Origin: Pseudoalteromonas arabiensis
GTDB lineage: Bacteria > Pseudomonadota > Gammaproteobacteria > Enterobacterales > Alteromonadaceae
Reading direction: 5' to 3'
Assembly (NCBI RefSeq): GCF_001550155.1
Contig: NZ_LRUF01000007.1
Span: 62,001 to 126,000 of the forward strand
Length of the DNA: 64,000 nucleotides
Part shown: piece after piece, positions 47,227 through 56,570 of the stretch
Layout: each line of letters opens with the position of its first letter
How positions within the stretch are numbered: position 1 is the first letter of the stretch
Made by a program: the position numbers and the translations under genes
Notes under the pieces: model-generated
The model's input: the letters and a program-made list of their open reading frames with translations, nothing else
Database searches by the model: none
Told to the model about the DNA's origin: nothing

Positions 47227-47967
47227 TTATTCCTCTGATTCCTGTTGAGGCTTAGCAGTGTAAAATGCAGCCAAAATTAAGCCTAGTTCGAATAATAGCA
47301 GCATAGGTAATGCTAGTAATGTTTGTGACAGTACGTCTGGCGGTGTTAAGAACATGGCAATCACGAATACACCAACCACAATATAAGGCCGTTTTTCTTT
47401 TAAACTTTTTGTTGTTGTTGCGCCACTCCAACATAACAGCATAATAGCCACCGGTATTTCAAACGCAATGCCGAATGCAAAAAACAGTTTTAAAGCAAAG
47501 CCTAAATAGCTACTAATATCAGGCGCTAATGTCATCATATCAGGGCCCGTGCTAGTAAAAAATCCTAAAATAATAGGCAACACCACAAAGTAACAAAATG
47601 CGATTCCACTATAAAATAGCAAAATGCTAGAGGCTAGAATAGGCATGAGCATACGCTTTTCATGTTGATATAAGCCCGGTGCTATAAAACTCCAAACTTG
47701 ATGCAATATCATTGGGATAGCAGCAAATAACGCAACAAATAAAGTGAGTTTAAACGGTGCAAAAAACGGTGATGTTACATCCGTTGCGATCATGGTGGCT
47801 GTGCTAGGCAAATTTGCGATTAATGGTGCTGCAATAAAATCATAAATATCGTTGGCAAAATACACCAAGCCGATAAATATTAGCAAAATGCTTAACAACG
47901 CTTTCATGAGTCGATTTCGTAACTCAATTAAGTGGCCAACAAAGCCTGTATGAGCTTGCTCGGTCAT
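47227..47967 (-). CDS. tatC: Sec-independent protein translocase TatC
   Basis: 246 residues, six helices. N-terminal cytoplasmic segment HLIELRNRLMKALL, the conserved SFIAPGLYQHEKR loop, and GIAFEIPVAIMLL. TatC recognises twin-arginine signal peptides and forms the receptor complex with TatB. It starts 50 bases after tatB. Confidence 0.95.
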   Translation of the reverse strand: MTEQAHTGFVGHLIELRNRLMKALLSILLIFIGLVYFANDIYDFIAAPLIANLPSTATMIATDVTSPFFAPFKLTLFVALFAAIPMILHQVWSFIAPGLYQHEKRMLMPILASSILLFYSGIAFCYFVVLPIILGFFTSTGPDMMTLAPDISSYLGFALKLFFAFGIAFEIPVAIMLLCWSGATTTKSLKEKRPYIVVGVFVIAMFLTPPDVLSQTLLALPMLLLFELGLILAAFYTAKPQQESEE

Positions 47968-48017
47968 AGTTTATTATTCATCTTCATTATCATTGACCAC
48001 AAAAGCAGAAATTAAAT

Positions 48018-48350
48018 TCACTTTTTTTCATCATTATTCTTCGTTTCTAGTTGTTCGGATGTACGTTTCTTGTAACTGTGAGTTACTGATTGGGCTGCTT
48101 TTTGAAGCTCGTCCACAGAGCTTTTCAATTCAGGAGAAAGCTCCTGTAGGTTTTGTTGCTCTGCTTTTTTCAAGTCTTCATGAAGTTCATGGATACGAAG
48201 CTCTTCATTCACCTCAGCTTTGACTGAGTTAGCCACTGACTTTAGTGTTTTTATCCAGCGGTTTACCGTACGAATCGCCACAGGCAAGCGCTCAGGCCCT
48301 AAAACAATTAGACCTACTATCATTACAACAACGAGTTCCCACATCCCCAT
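48018..48350 (-). CDS. tatB: Sec-independent protein translocase TatB
   Basis: 110 residues. The N-terminal helix ELVVVMIVGLIVLGPERLP ends in the GPERLP hinge characteristic of TatB, then an amphipathic helix (AIRTVNRWIKTLKSVANSVKAEV) and a charged tail. Five bases separate it from tatA. Confidence 0.94.
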   Translation of the reverse strand: MGMWELVVVMIVGLIVLGPERLPVAIRTVNRWIKTLKSVANSVKAEVNEELRIHELHEDLKKAEQQNLQELSPELKSSVDELQKAAQSVTHSYKKRTSEQLETKNNDEKK

Positions 48351-48355
48351 GCTGA

Positions 48356-48598
48356 TTAAACCTTATGGTCGTCTTTGCTTTTCTCTGTGGTTTCTTTGTT
48401 TTGCGTAGTATTCGACGTTTGCTCTATTTTTTCGTTTTTTGAATTTGCTTGTTCATCATCAGATACTGCTTTTTTGAAGCCTTTAACAGCACTGCCTAAA
48501 TCACCGCCGATGCCACGTAATTTTTTTGTGCCAAATAATAAAACGATGATTGCTAAAATGATGACTAATTGCCAAATACTGATACCACCAAAACCCAT
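48356..48598 (-). CDS. tatA: Sec-independent protein translocase TatA
   Basis: 80 residues. One N-terminal helix ([19 protein letters not shown]) with the [23 protein letters not shown] hinge and amphipathic helix of TatA, and an acidic/Asn-rich tail. It is the pore-forming subunit and the first gene of the tatABC-unknown-tatD run. The 78-bp gap to ubiB holds its promoter. Confidence 0.95.
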   Translation of the reverse strand: MGFGGISIWQLVIILAIIVLLFGTKKLRGIGGDLGSAVKGFKKAVSDDEQANSKNEKIEQTSNTTQNKETTEKSKDDHKV

Positions 48599-48676
48599 GG
48601 GTTACTCCAATTATTGTCAAATTTAATGAATTTACTTGTTTAGATTATACTCGCCAAAACATAAATAGCACTTAGT

Positions 48677-50278
48677 TTATGCGCTTCGCCATGCAGCAAT
48701 AAAACCAATAACTGCAAGTGCTGTTGTGATACCAGCAGCAATTAGGTCATCCTGCAAATAACACAGGCCTGATACAATAAAGCAACTCCCCGCAAAAATA
48801 CTTAAAAGTAAAGGTTTTGACGATGGCTGTGGCGGCAATTGTACAGGTTGTTGATGACGCTTTAAGTTTTGATAGATTAAATCCGGTAACTCGGGCATTT
48901 TTTCAGCCCAAAATGGTAGGTTTGCGTACATTTTTTTCATGACAGCCAGCGGGCCCACTTGTTCTTTGACCCAGTCTTCTAAAAATGGTTTAGCGGTTTT
49001 CCACAAATCGAGTTGAGGATAAAGTTGCCTACCAAGCCCTTCAACATACAACAGGGTTTTTTGTAGTAACACTAATTGTGGTTGAACCTGCATATTAAAG
49101 CGACGAGCTGTGTTGAACAAATTGACCAACACATGGCCAAATGAAATTTCAGCCAATGGTTTATTAAAAATAGGCTCACAGACAGTACGAATTGCAAATT
49201 CAAACTCTTCAATACAGGTATCGGCGGGCACCCAGCCTGAATCAACATGCAGCTGTGCAACTTGGCGGTAATCGCGGTTAAAAAAGGCGATAAAGTTTTC
49301 TGCAAGATAGCGTTTATCTTCGCGGTTTAAAGTACCCACGATGCCACAGTCAATGCCAATATATTGTGGGTTGTGCGGGTTTTCTCGCGAGACAAAAATA
49401 TTACCTGGGTGCATATCTGCATGGAAAAAACTGTCACGGAACACTTGTGTAAAAAATACTTCAACGCCTCGCTCAGCGAGTAATTTCATGTTGGTATTTT
49501 GTGCAAGTAGTGCCTCTGTATCAGATACAGGAATACCATATATGCGTTCCATAACCAGCACATTACTGCGACTATAGTCACTGTAAACAAAAGGGATATA
49601 GAGTGAGTCAGATTCTTCGAAATTACGGCGCAGCTGAATCGCATTTGCACCTTCACGCATTAAATCAAGTTCATCAAGCAGTGTTTTTTTGTATTCGTTT
49701 ACGACTTCGATAGGACGTAAGCGTTTTGCTTCTTTGAGTAGCTTGGCAACCAGTCTTGCCACTTTTTGCATGAGCATTAAGTCGGCATCAATTTGCTCTT
49801 TGATGTTAGGACGGATCACTTTGATCACCACATCTTGTGGCGCACCTTGCTCATCAATTAAGGTGGCAGTATGTACTTGTGCAATGGAAGCGGATGCCAG
49901 TGGTGTTTGCGAGAAATCGCTAAATAATTCACTAATATCGTTAATGCCAAGTGCTTTTTCAATCAGCTGTTGAGCAAGCTCACCTTCAAATGGTTCGACT
50001 TGATCTTGTAATAACGCTAATTCTAGAGCGACGTCGTGAGGGAGTAAGTCACGACGGGTTGAAAGCATTTGTCCAAATTTAATCCATACAGGGCCAAGTT
50101 TTTGTAAGGCTAAACGCAAACGCATCCCTGCAGGTTTATCTTTATGTTGGTTACGCAACCAAAATAAACTGCCGCGGGCTAGTTTGGCAAACCAAGGTAC
50201 TTTTTTTTGTGGGATGAGCTCATCAAGGCCGTAGCAAAGTAATGTTTTGGTGATGAAGTATAGACGTGTAGTAGACAC
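48677..50278 (-). CDS. ubiB: UbiB, ABC1/ADCK-family ubiquinone biosynthesis factor
   Basis: 533 residues of the atypical kinase/ATPase family. KxGQ motif in [21 protein letters not shown], the Ala-rich nucleotide loop [13 protein letters not shown], the catalytic-type [11 protein letters not shown], and IDCGIVGTL. Two C-terminal helices ([18 protein letters not shown] and [15 protein letters not shown]) anchor it to the inner membrane. It acts with UbiJ and UbiK in the ubiquinone assembly complex. Starts with GTG, as the third gene of ubiE-ubiJ-ubiB, 17 bases after ubiJ. Confidence 0.94.
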   Translation of the reverse strand: MSTTRLYFITKTLLCYGLDELIPQKKVPWFAKLARGSLFWLRNQHKDKPAGMRLRLALQKLGPVWIKFGQMLSTRRDLLPHDVALELALLQDQVEPFEGELAQQLIEKALGINDISELFSDFSQTPLASASIAQVHTATLIDEQGAPQDVVIKVIRPNIKEQIDADLMLMQKVARLVAKLLKEAKRLRPIEVVNEYKKTLLDELDLMREGANAIQLRRNFEESDSLYIPFVYSDYSRSNVLVMERIYGIPVSDTEALLAQNTNMKLLAERGVEVFFTQVFRDSFFHADMHPGNIFVSRENPHNPQYIGIDCGIVGTLNREDKRYLAENFIAFFNRDYRQVAQLHVDSGWVPADTCIEEFEFAIRTVCEPIFNKPLAEISFGHVLVNLFNTARRFNMQVQPQLVLLQKTLLYVEGLGRQLYPQLDLWKTAKPFLEDWVKEQVGPLAVMKKMYANLPFWAEKMPELPDLIYQNLKRHQQPVQLPPQPSSKPLLLSIFAGSCFIVSGLCYLQDDLIAAGITTALAVIGFIAAWRSA

Positions 50279-50295
50279 ACAATATCCTTAGCAAA

Positions 50296-50901
50296 CTAGC
50301 ATGATTTCAATAGCGCATTGACTCGCATCTCCAGTTGAGATACTTGGCTTTTTAATTGACGGTTTTGTTGTTTAAATTCTGCTAATTCAAGCGGGTGGAT
50401 TGTAACTGCTAGCTCATCTTGGCATAACGTTGTGAGTGTTTTTTCAAGTTTGCCTTTCATTTGCGCGCCACGTGTTTTGAGCGTTTGTAATGAAAGCCAT
50501 AGTTGTTGAGCCGGCGCGTCGCCAATATAACGTGAGAAATGCTCTGGCCAATCAATATCAAGCTCTGCAAACGCATTACTGAATCCTTGCGCTATATTTA
50601 AATCGCCCTGTAAATCTAATTTATCTTGGCGAATTAGCTGAGTCAGCATTGCGGGATTTTTGAGTGTTAAAAGCGTATTTATATCAGCACTGATCATACA
50701 ATCAAAACTCAGCTCTTCAGTGCTGTATAAATGGATTTGCTCGTTGCTGTAAACGCACAAAATGCGCTGTTGCCAGTCGCGGATCTCTATGAGTAATTGC
50801 TTATCGGCAATAGCAGCTAATCTATCCTTTAAAGAGTTATCTAGCTGCAAGACATGATTAACAACTCGTTCTACCAGTGATAATAGAGCATTTGCTAACA
50901 T
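50296..50901 (-). CDS. ubiJ: Ubiquinone biosynthesis accessory factor UbiJ
   Basis: 201 residues: an N-terminal SCP2-type lipid-binding domain (about 15-110; LIEIRDWQQRILCVYSNEQIHLYS, LLTLKNPAMLTQLIRQDKLDLQGDLNIAQGF) and a C-terminal coiled coil (ELAEFKQQNRQLKSQVSQLEMRVNALLK). Position between ubiE and ubiB is conserved in gammaproteobacteria. UbiJ binds polyprenyl intermediates and scaffolds the Ubi complex. Confidence 0.9.
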   Translation of the reverse strand: MLANALLSLVERVVNHVLQLDNSLKDRLAAIADKQLLIEIRDWQQRILCVYSNEQIHLYSTEELSFDCMISADINTLLTLKNPAMLTQLIRQDKLDLQGDLNIAQGFSNAFAELDIDWPEHFSRYIGDAPAQQLWLSLQTLKTRGAQMKGKLEKTLTTLCQDELAVTIHPLELAEFKQQNRQLKSQVSQLEMRVNALLKSC

Positions 50902-50913
50902 AATTTATGCCTT

Positions 50914-51669
50914 TTAGTACTTAAAGCCGCGGTGCAGGGCGACAATGCCACCGGTTAGGTTTTGGTAACTCGTTTGCTCAAAGCCTGCGTCTTCCATCAT
51001 ATCTTTGAGTGTTTCTTGATCTGGATGCATGCGAATAGATTCTGCAAGATATTGATATGACTCACTATCATTAGCAACAAGTTGACCCATTTTAGGGAGG
51101 ATGTTAAACGAGTAGAAGTCGTAAGCTTTGCTGAGAATTTCTTGTTCAGGCTTTGAAAACTCAAGCACTAATAAACGGCCACCAGGCTTAAGAATTCTAT
51201 ACATTGAACGTAGTGCTTTATCTTTATCGGTCACATTACGAAGGCCGAATGCGATAGTGATTAAATCAAAGCTATTGTCAGGGAATGGCAGTGCTTCGGC
51301 ATTCATTTGCACATATTCAATATTGCCAACGTGGCCTAGGTTTCTTAGCTTTTCACGGCCAACTTTAAGCATTGAAGAGTTAATATCACCAAGAACGACT
51401 TGTCCTGTGTCACCAACAAGCTGGCTAAATTTAGCTGTTAAATCACCCGTGCCACCGGCTAGGTCTAATACACGATGACCCTTGCGAACACCTGAACTTG
51501 CTATAGTTTGACGTTTCCATAAACGATGAATACCAAACGACATGAGATCATTCATTACATCATATTTTGCTGCAACTGAGTGGAATACATCTGCAACCAT
51601 CGATGCTTTATCGTTTTCAGCAACGGTTTTATAGCCAAAATGCGTGGTCTTTTCTTGATTCTCGTTCAT
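50914..51669 (-). CDS. ubiE: Ubiquinone/menaquinone C-methyltransferase UbiE
   Basis: 251 residues, class I SAM-dependent methyltransferase. [25 protein letters not shown] is the family N-terminal signature, [15 protein letters not shown] is the SAM motif, and [31 protein letters not shown] is the second signature. It methylates the benzoquinol ring in ubiquinone (and menaquinone) synthesis. First gene of the ubiEJB operon. Confidence 0.95.
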   Translation of the reverse strand: MNENQEKTTHFGYKTVAENDKASMVADVFHSVAAKYDVMNDLMSFGIHRLWKRQTIASSGVRKGHRVLDLAGGTGDLTAKFSQLVGDTGQVVLGDINSSMLKVGREKLRNLGHVGNIEYVQMNAEALPFPDNSFDLITIAFGLRNVTDKDKALRSMYRILKPGGRLLVLEFSKPEQEILSKAYDFYSFNILPKMGQLVANDSESYQYLAESIRMHPDQETLKDMMEDAGFEQTSYQNLTGGIVALHRGFKY

Positions 51670-51783
51670 GATTAATCTCTATCGTGGCAATAAAGTCTAG
51701 TGTACTTGATTGTGGCTGTAGGGTGCAATTTGATTATAACTAAATCACCAGATTAGCGATTATTTTTATCATTAAGCGCAGGG

Positions 51784-52800
51784 TTACTGGCCTGCGATGA
51801 AACTGCTTTGGCCCAGAGATTTAGCTTTCGCCGCTGCATGAGATGCTTTGCGGGCAAGGTTGGTAAAGTCACCCTCGTTTTCATATTTGGCAATACCAAG
51901 GGCTAAGTGGATTGGAGGTAATTTAGTGCCATTTTTTGAACTAACAAAGCGAAGTTTCTCAACGCCATTACGGACTTTTTCAGCAATGACATTGGCCGTT
52001 TCAGGCTCTATGTCGGCAAGTAAGATGGTAAATTCATCTTTGCCTGTACGGCCAGGTAAACCACTTTCAAGTACATATTTTTGTACTTGCTTGGCGACCT
52101 TATTCAAAATAACCTCGCCAATGACATCACCGTAATTATCAATAAAATGGTCAAGGTTTTCGATATGAATCGCAATTGCACATATCGCTTTGTTTTGGCC
52201 GAGCCATAACTGTGTCTGTTGGTTTAAATAATGACGCTTGTATAAACCTGTTTGCTGATCAGTTATGTGTTGCTTACGTAATTGCGTGAGTTGTTTTTGT
52301 GTTTTCTCTTGTAACGACTTGGCTTTGGCTATTTCTTGTTTAAATTGACGATGCTGAGCAAGTAGTTGCTCAGATTGCTTGCTCAGCATTTTTAACGCGT
52401 GGCGTGTTTGTTCTTTGTTGTTCTCATCAATTGCATGAACACAATCATTTATATGCTCGGCAAAACGAACAATGTGTTGTTCATTATTATTTGCGCCGCG
52501 AGATAAGGAATTAATAACAGAGTCAACGTTGCGAACAATGGCCGTTTTCATTTTGTGGCCTTGCTCAATGAAATCAAAATAAAGCTGTTCTATATAAACT
52601 GAATCGATAGAGACTTTTTGGGCTATTGCACGGTCGAGAGTGGCATTGAGTTTAGGATTTACTTGGCTGACGTAAGTGTAAACTACTTGGTAATTTAGCG
52701 GCGACGGCGGTAATGCGTGATGTTCTAAAAAGATACACACCTTCGTCATTTTTTCTTGGGCAATTACCATGGAATCATGGAACATCATTTTCAATACCAC
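51784..52800 (-). CDS. GGDEF-domain protein with degenerate signature
   Basis: 338 residues (from GTG 52800): an N-terminal helical domain without membrane segments, a long coiled coil (about 105-180), and a C-terminal GGDEF domain (TDQQTGLYKRHYLNQQTQL onward). The signature reads RTGKDEFTILL, so the second Gly is Lys. No I-site RxxD is visible. Activity is doubtful, and a GTP- or c-di-GMP-binding role is possible. Start is uncertain: GTG 52800 overlaps the stop of a short leader frame; ATG 52788 and ATG 52770 lie in frame but have no ribosome-binding site. Confidence 0.82.
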   Translation of the reverse strand: MVLKMMFHDSMVIAQEKMTKVCIFLEHHALPPSPLNYQVVYTYVSQVNPKLNATLDRAIAQKVSIDSVYIEQLYFDFIEQGHKMKTAIVRNVDSVINSLSRGANNNEQHIVRFAEHINDCVHAIDENNKEQTRHALKMLSKQSEQLLAQHRQFKQEIAKAKSLQEKTQKQLTQLRKQHITDQQTGLYKRHYLNQQTQLWLGQNKAICAIAIHIENLDHFIDNYGDVIGEVILNKVAKQVQKYVLESGLPGRTGKDEFTILLADIEPETANVIAEKVRNGVEKLRFVSSKNGTKLPPIHLALGIAKYENEGDFTNLARKASHAAAKAKSLGQSSFIAGQ

Positions 52801-52820
52801 TAAATACGCATAACAACCAT
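52800..52820 (-). CDS. Candidate six-codon leader peptide before the GGDEF gene
   Basis: ATG GTT GTT ATG CGT ATT TAG (MVVMRI) on the minus strand, with a strong GGAGGAG eight bases before its ATG. This is the only good ribosome-binding site near the GGDEF gene. The leader's TAG shares its G with the GTG at 52800 (TAGTG), the arrangement of translational re-initiation. Confidence 0.4.
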   Translation of the reverse strand: MVVMRI

Positions 52821-53156
52821 AAAATCATCTCCTCCGTAAGGTTTCTTTTGCTTCCAAGCAATAATCCGCAAATTATATTGATAATTTGTGTTCAATTAAT
52901 TTGGGTATATCAGTCTACAGTAATCTGTAATGAGTCTATTTAAAAGCAAAATCGCTAACTTTGGAACATAAATTTGTTTCGTTTGGGTTCATTAGTTGAT
53001 TTTATCGGCAACTTTAACAAGTGTAACTGAAAGCTGTATAAACACTGTGCATTGTTGATTCTGCAATGGTGTTTATTTGACCGTACTTTAGGTGAGCTTG
53101 GTCGCATTTGTTTGGGTTTTTTTACATGCTACGTTACTTTATCGATAAAGATTAAA
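52821..53156. other. Divergent intergenic region, about 335 bp
   Basis: AT-rich region between the GGDEF protein and the DUF885 lipoprotein genes. Apart from the GGAGGAG ribosome-binding site at its left edge I see no terminator, palindrome or convincing promoter. The open frame of the lipoprotein gene extends back to 53052, but without a start signal. Confidence 0.5.
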
Positions 53157-54947
53157 ATGAATAAGAAGCCCATGAGACAAACCCTATCTAGAACATTAAA
53201 TCATTCACTGATTGCTGTTGCACTCGCCTGTACCTTAAGCGCATGTCAAATAACAAAAGTGGATGCTGATCAGCAGTTTACTCAAGTTGCGCAACACATT
53301 GTTGATTATCGAGCGAGTATTAATCCATATGGTAAGGCCGAAGGTGTTGATGGTTATTTATTAGAGAACCTTTCAGCCTCATTTCTTGAGAAAAAATATC
53401 AAAAAAATACTGAATTTCTTGCTGAGCTAGATGCAATTGACCGCGATAAGCTGTCGGAAGAAAATCGCATAAATTTAACGATTTTACGTGGGCAAGTACA
53501 AAATAGTGTCGATGAATATGTCTTTAATACGCATTATATGCCACTGACATCTGAGTATGGTTTTCACTCAAGCTTGTCGTTTATGATTTCAAGCTCAGAC
53601 TACACAAAAGCAAGTGATTACGAGCTATATCTAGCAAAATTACAGCAAATACCACGCTTTTTTGAACAAAACATTGGTTGGATGCGTAAAGGCCTTGAAG
53701 TAGGGTTAACACAGCCCAAGGCGGTTTTAGAAGGGTATCAAGATTCAATTACTGCTTATATTGTTGATGATGCCACTCAGTCTGAGTTCTACAAACCATT
53801 TTTAAAAAATACTGCTGGTGTGAGTCATAGCAAATTCGTGAACTTACAACAGCAAGCAAAAAAAATTATCAAACAGCAAGTTATTCCTGCTTATAAAGAT
53901 TATCTCACCTTCTTTAATGATGAATACCAACCAGGTGCACGCACTGATATTGGTATTTCTAGTACGCCAAACGGTAAAGCATTTTACGAAAACCGTGCAA
54001 AGTACTACACCACGACTGATATGACGCCAAAAGAAATCCATGAGTTGGGCCTTAAGGAAGTGGCGCGTATTCGTGCTGAAATGGATGAAATAATCAAAGA
54101 GGTAGGCTTTGAAGGTAGTTTTGCTGAATTTGTACATTTCTTGCGTACCGATCCGCAGTTTTATGCAAAAACACCAAAAGAATTATTGAAAGAAGCATCT
54201 TATATTGCGAAAAAAATGGATGCACAATTGCCTAAGTTATTCCATACCTTACCAAGAATGCCTTATGGCGTTGCGCCAGTGCCTGAAAGTATTGCTCCTA
54301 AGTATACGACCGGACGATACTCGGGTTCGCGTCGTGATGATCAAGCCGGCTACTATTGGGTCAATACGTATGCACTGGATAAGCGTCCACTCTATGTACT
54401 CGAAGCGTTAACACTTCATGAAGCTGTGCCTGGTCATCATTTACAAATATCACTCAATGCTGAGCTTGAGTCATTACCAAGTTATCGTCGCAATGCATAT
54501 TTATCGGCATTTGGTGAAGGTTGGGGGCTTTATTCAGAATTTTTAGGCATAGAAGCTGGCTTTTACCAAGACCCTTACAGTGACTTTGGTCGCCTAACTT
54601 ACGAAATGTGGCGAGCTGCGCGTTTAGTGGTTGATACTGGCATGCACATGTATGGTTGGAGTCGTGAGCGGGCTATGAAGTTTATGAGTGAAAATACTGC
54701 ACTGTCATTACATAACGTTAAAACGGAAACCGATCGTTATATTTCTTGGCCAGCGCAGGCGCTCTCTTACAAAATTGGTGAGCTAACAATTAAGCGCTTG
54801 CGTCATGAAGCGGAACAAGCACTGGGACAAGATTTTGATGTGCGAGAGTTCCATCATCAAATTTTGCGTCATGGCTCGGTTCCTATGTCTGTACTTGAAG
54901 AGCAAATTCAGCTTTATATTAACGCTGAACTTGCAAAAAAAGCGTAA
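53157..54947 (+). CDS. DUF885 family lipoprotein, putative metallopeptidase-like
   Basis: 596 residues. A lipoprotein signal peptide (SLIAVALACTLSACQ) ends in lipobox LSAC, so the protein is lipid-anchored in the cell envelope. The DUF885 core carries HEAVPGHHLQIS near residue 423 and AFGEGWGLYSEFLG shortly after; His and Glu in these motifs resemble a zinc site. Family members are widespread, and their activity is largely unproven. ATG 53157 is the likely start; ATG 53172 with AAGAAG close by is the alternative. Monocistronic, closed by a terminator. Confidence 0.87.
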   Translation: MNKKPMRQTLSRTLNHSLIAVALACTLSACQITKVDADQQFTQVAQHIVDYRASINPYGKAEGVDGYLLENLSASFLEKKYQKNTEFLAELDAIDRDKLSEENRINLTILRGQVQNSVDEYVFNTHYMPLTSEYGFHSSLSFMISSSDYTKASDYELYLAKLQQIPRFFEQNIGWMRKGLEVGLTQPKAVLEGYQDSITAYIVDDATQSEFYKPFLKNTAGVSHSKFVNLQQQAKKIIKQQVIPAYKDYLTFFNDEYQPGARTDIGISSTPNGKAFYENRAKYYTTTDMTPKEIHELGLKEVARIRAEMDEIIKEVGFEGSFAEFVHFLRTDPQFYAKTPKELLKEASYIAKKMDAQLPKLFHTLPRMPYGVAPVPESIAPKYTTGRYSGSRRDDQAGYYWVNTYALDKRPLYVLEALTLHEAVPGHHLQISLNAELESLPSYRRNAYLSAFGEGWGLYSEFLGIEAGFYQDPYSDFGRLTYEMWRAARLVVDTGMHMYGWSRERAMKFMSENTALSLHNVKTETDRYISWPAQALSYKIGELTIKRLRHEAEQALGQDFDVREFHHQILRHGSVPMSVLEEQIQLYINAELAKKA

Positions 54948-54961
54948 CAGACAGAGAGTTT

Positions 54962-54991
54962 AAAAAAGGCGTGTTTAAAACACGCCTTTTT
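54962..54991 (+). terminator. Rho-independent terminator of the DUF885 gene
   Basis: AAAGGCGTGTTT and AAACACGCCTTT form a long perfect stem followed by a T-run. Confidence 0.92.
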
Positions 54992-55058
54992 GTTTATTGC
55001 GTGTATTTTAAACTACTTATATGATTTGCAGGAAATCGTCACTACAAAGGGGCCTTGA

Positions 55059-56540
55059 ATGAGTGATTTTATAATTTTCAGTATTGATGTATTTGCCAGC
55101 TTATTTATCTTTTTACTTGGAGTTGGATTGCTGGTGATAATCTGTTTTTACATCAGTGATGTAACCCAGTCTAAACATGCTATTCGTCGCAATTATCCTG
55201 TGATAGGACGGTTTCGTTATTTTTTTGAGCGCCAAGGCGAGTTCTTTCGTCAGTACTTTTTTGCAATGGACAGGGAAGAGCTTCCTTTTAACCGTGCAGA
55301 GCGTAGCTGGGTGTACCGAGCAGCCAAAAATGTGGATCGCACGACCGCATTTGGATCAACACAAAGTTTAGAAACAACAGGCACAGTAATGTTTATGAAC
55401 TGTGCATTTCCAACGTTGGATGAAGAAGCGCTTGAACCTAGTCATGTCACTTTAGGCCCATATTGTGAGCAGCCCTATTCGACTAATTCGTTATTTAACA
55501 TTTCGGGCATGAGCTTTGGTGCATTGTCTAAACCTGCTGTGCGAGCATTATCGCGAGGCGCTAAACTGGCTGGTTGTTGGATGAATACGGGGGAGGGGGG
55601 ATTAAGCCCATATCACCTTGAAGGAGGGGCTGACATTGTATTTCAGATTGGCACAGCTAAATACGGTGTGCGAGATGAACAAGGCAAGCTTAGTCTCGAA
55701 AAGCTAAAGTCCATCGCTGAACACGAACAAGTTAAGATGTTTGAAATAAAGATGAGTCAGGGCGCTAAACCAGGTAAAGGTGGCATGTTGCCAGGTCGTA
55801 AAGTTACAGCTGAAATTGCCAAAATTCGAGGGATCCCAGAGGGGCATGACTCTATTAGCCCTAATGGTCATCCCGAAATTAAAACACCCGCTCATTTGCT
55901 CGATATGATCGCAACCGTGCGCTCTACAACAGGTAAACCTACCGGTTTTAAGGCTGTGATTGGTGAATATGCGTGGCTGGAAACTTTATTTAGTGAAATT
56001 AATAATCGCGGGATTGAGTCTGCACCCGACTTCATAACAATCGATAGCGCGGATGGTGGTACAGGTGCGGCACCACAACCTTTAATGGATTCTGTTGGTT
56101 TGCCGCTTAAGGAAAGCCTGCCTTTAGTGGTTGATTTACTGAAAAAACATGGCCTGAGAGAGCGTGTTAAAGTGATTGCTTCTGGAAAGTTAATTGTGCC
56201 TTCAAAGGTTGCATGGGCACTTGCACTGGGTGCTGATTTTATTGTTTCGGCGCGCGGACATATGTTTTCATTGGGCTGTATTCAAGCACTGCAATGTAAT
56301 AAAGATACTTGCCCTACTGGCATAACAACGCACAATGAACGCTTACAACGAGGTTTAGATGTAACGGATAAAGCACAGCGCGTCGCTAACTATAATAAAT
56401 ATATTCACTACGGTGCAGGGCTCATTGCTCATTCCTGTGGCGTATCAAGTGCCAGAGAACTTGCTCGTCATCATGTGCGTGTGGTGCAAGAGAATGGCTT
56501 ATCAGAGCCGCTCGATAAAATGTACGAACATTATCAGTAA
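55059..56540 (+). CDS. FMN-binding glutamate synthase family protein
   Basis: 493 residues. One N-terminal membrane helix (ASLFIFLLGVGLLVIICFYI), then a TIM barrel related to the synthase domain of GltB: SLFNISGMSFGALSKPAVRAL, MNTGEGGLSPYH, KMSQGAKPGKGGMLPG, ITIDSADGGTGAAPQPLMD and the cysteine cluster CIQALQCNKDTCPTGITTH. The glutaminase and NADPH parts of glutamate synthase are absent, so it does not make glutamate from glutamine by itself. Physiological substrate unknown. AGGGGCC precedes the ATG. Monocistronic. Confidence 0.9.
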   Translation: MSDFIIFSIDVFASLFIFLLGVGLLVIICFYISDVTQSKHAIRRNYPVIGRFRYFFERQGEFFRQYFFAMDREELPFNRAERSWVYRAAKNVDRTTAFGSTQSLETTGTVMFMNCAFPTLDEEALEPSHVTLGPYCEQPYSTNSLFNISGMSFGALSKPAVRALSRGAKLAGCWMNTGEGGLSPYHLEGGADIVFQIGTAKYGVRDEQGKLSLEKLKSIAEHEQVKMFEIKMSQGAKPGKGGMLPGRKVTAEIAKIRGIPEGHDSISPNGHPEIKTPAHLLDMIATVRSTTGKPTGFKAVIGEYAWLETLFSEINNRGIESAPDFITIDSADGGTGAAPQPLMDSVGLPLKESLPLVVDLLKKHGLRERVKVIASGKLIVPSKVAWALALGADFIVSARGHMFSLGCIQALQCNKDTCPTGITTHNERLQRGLDVTDKAQRVANYNKYIHYGAGLIAHSCGVSSARELARHHVRVVQENGLSEPLDKMYEHYQ

Positions 56541-56545
56541 AGAAC

Positions 56546-56570
56546 AAAGGCGCTCAATGCGCCTTTATTT
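56546..56570. terminator. Shared terminator hairpin between the glutamate-synthase-like gene and mtnK
   Basis: AAAGGCGC, TCAAT and GCGCCTTT followed by ATTT. It lies six bases after the plus-strand stop and just beyond the mtnK stop. The T-runs are short, so efficiency is uncertain. Confidence 0.7.

Noticed and set aside
53052..53156. N-terminal extension of the DUF885 gene
   Set aside because: The lipoprotein signal peptide begins at 53157 and the extension has no start signal.
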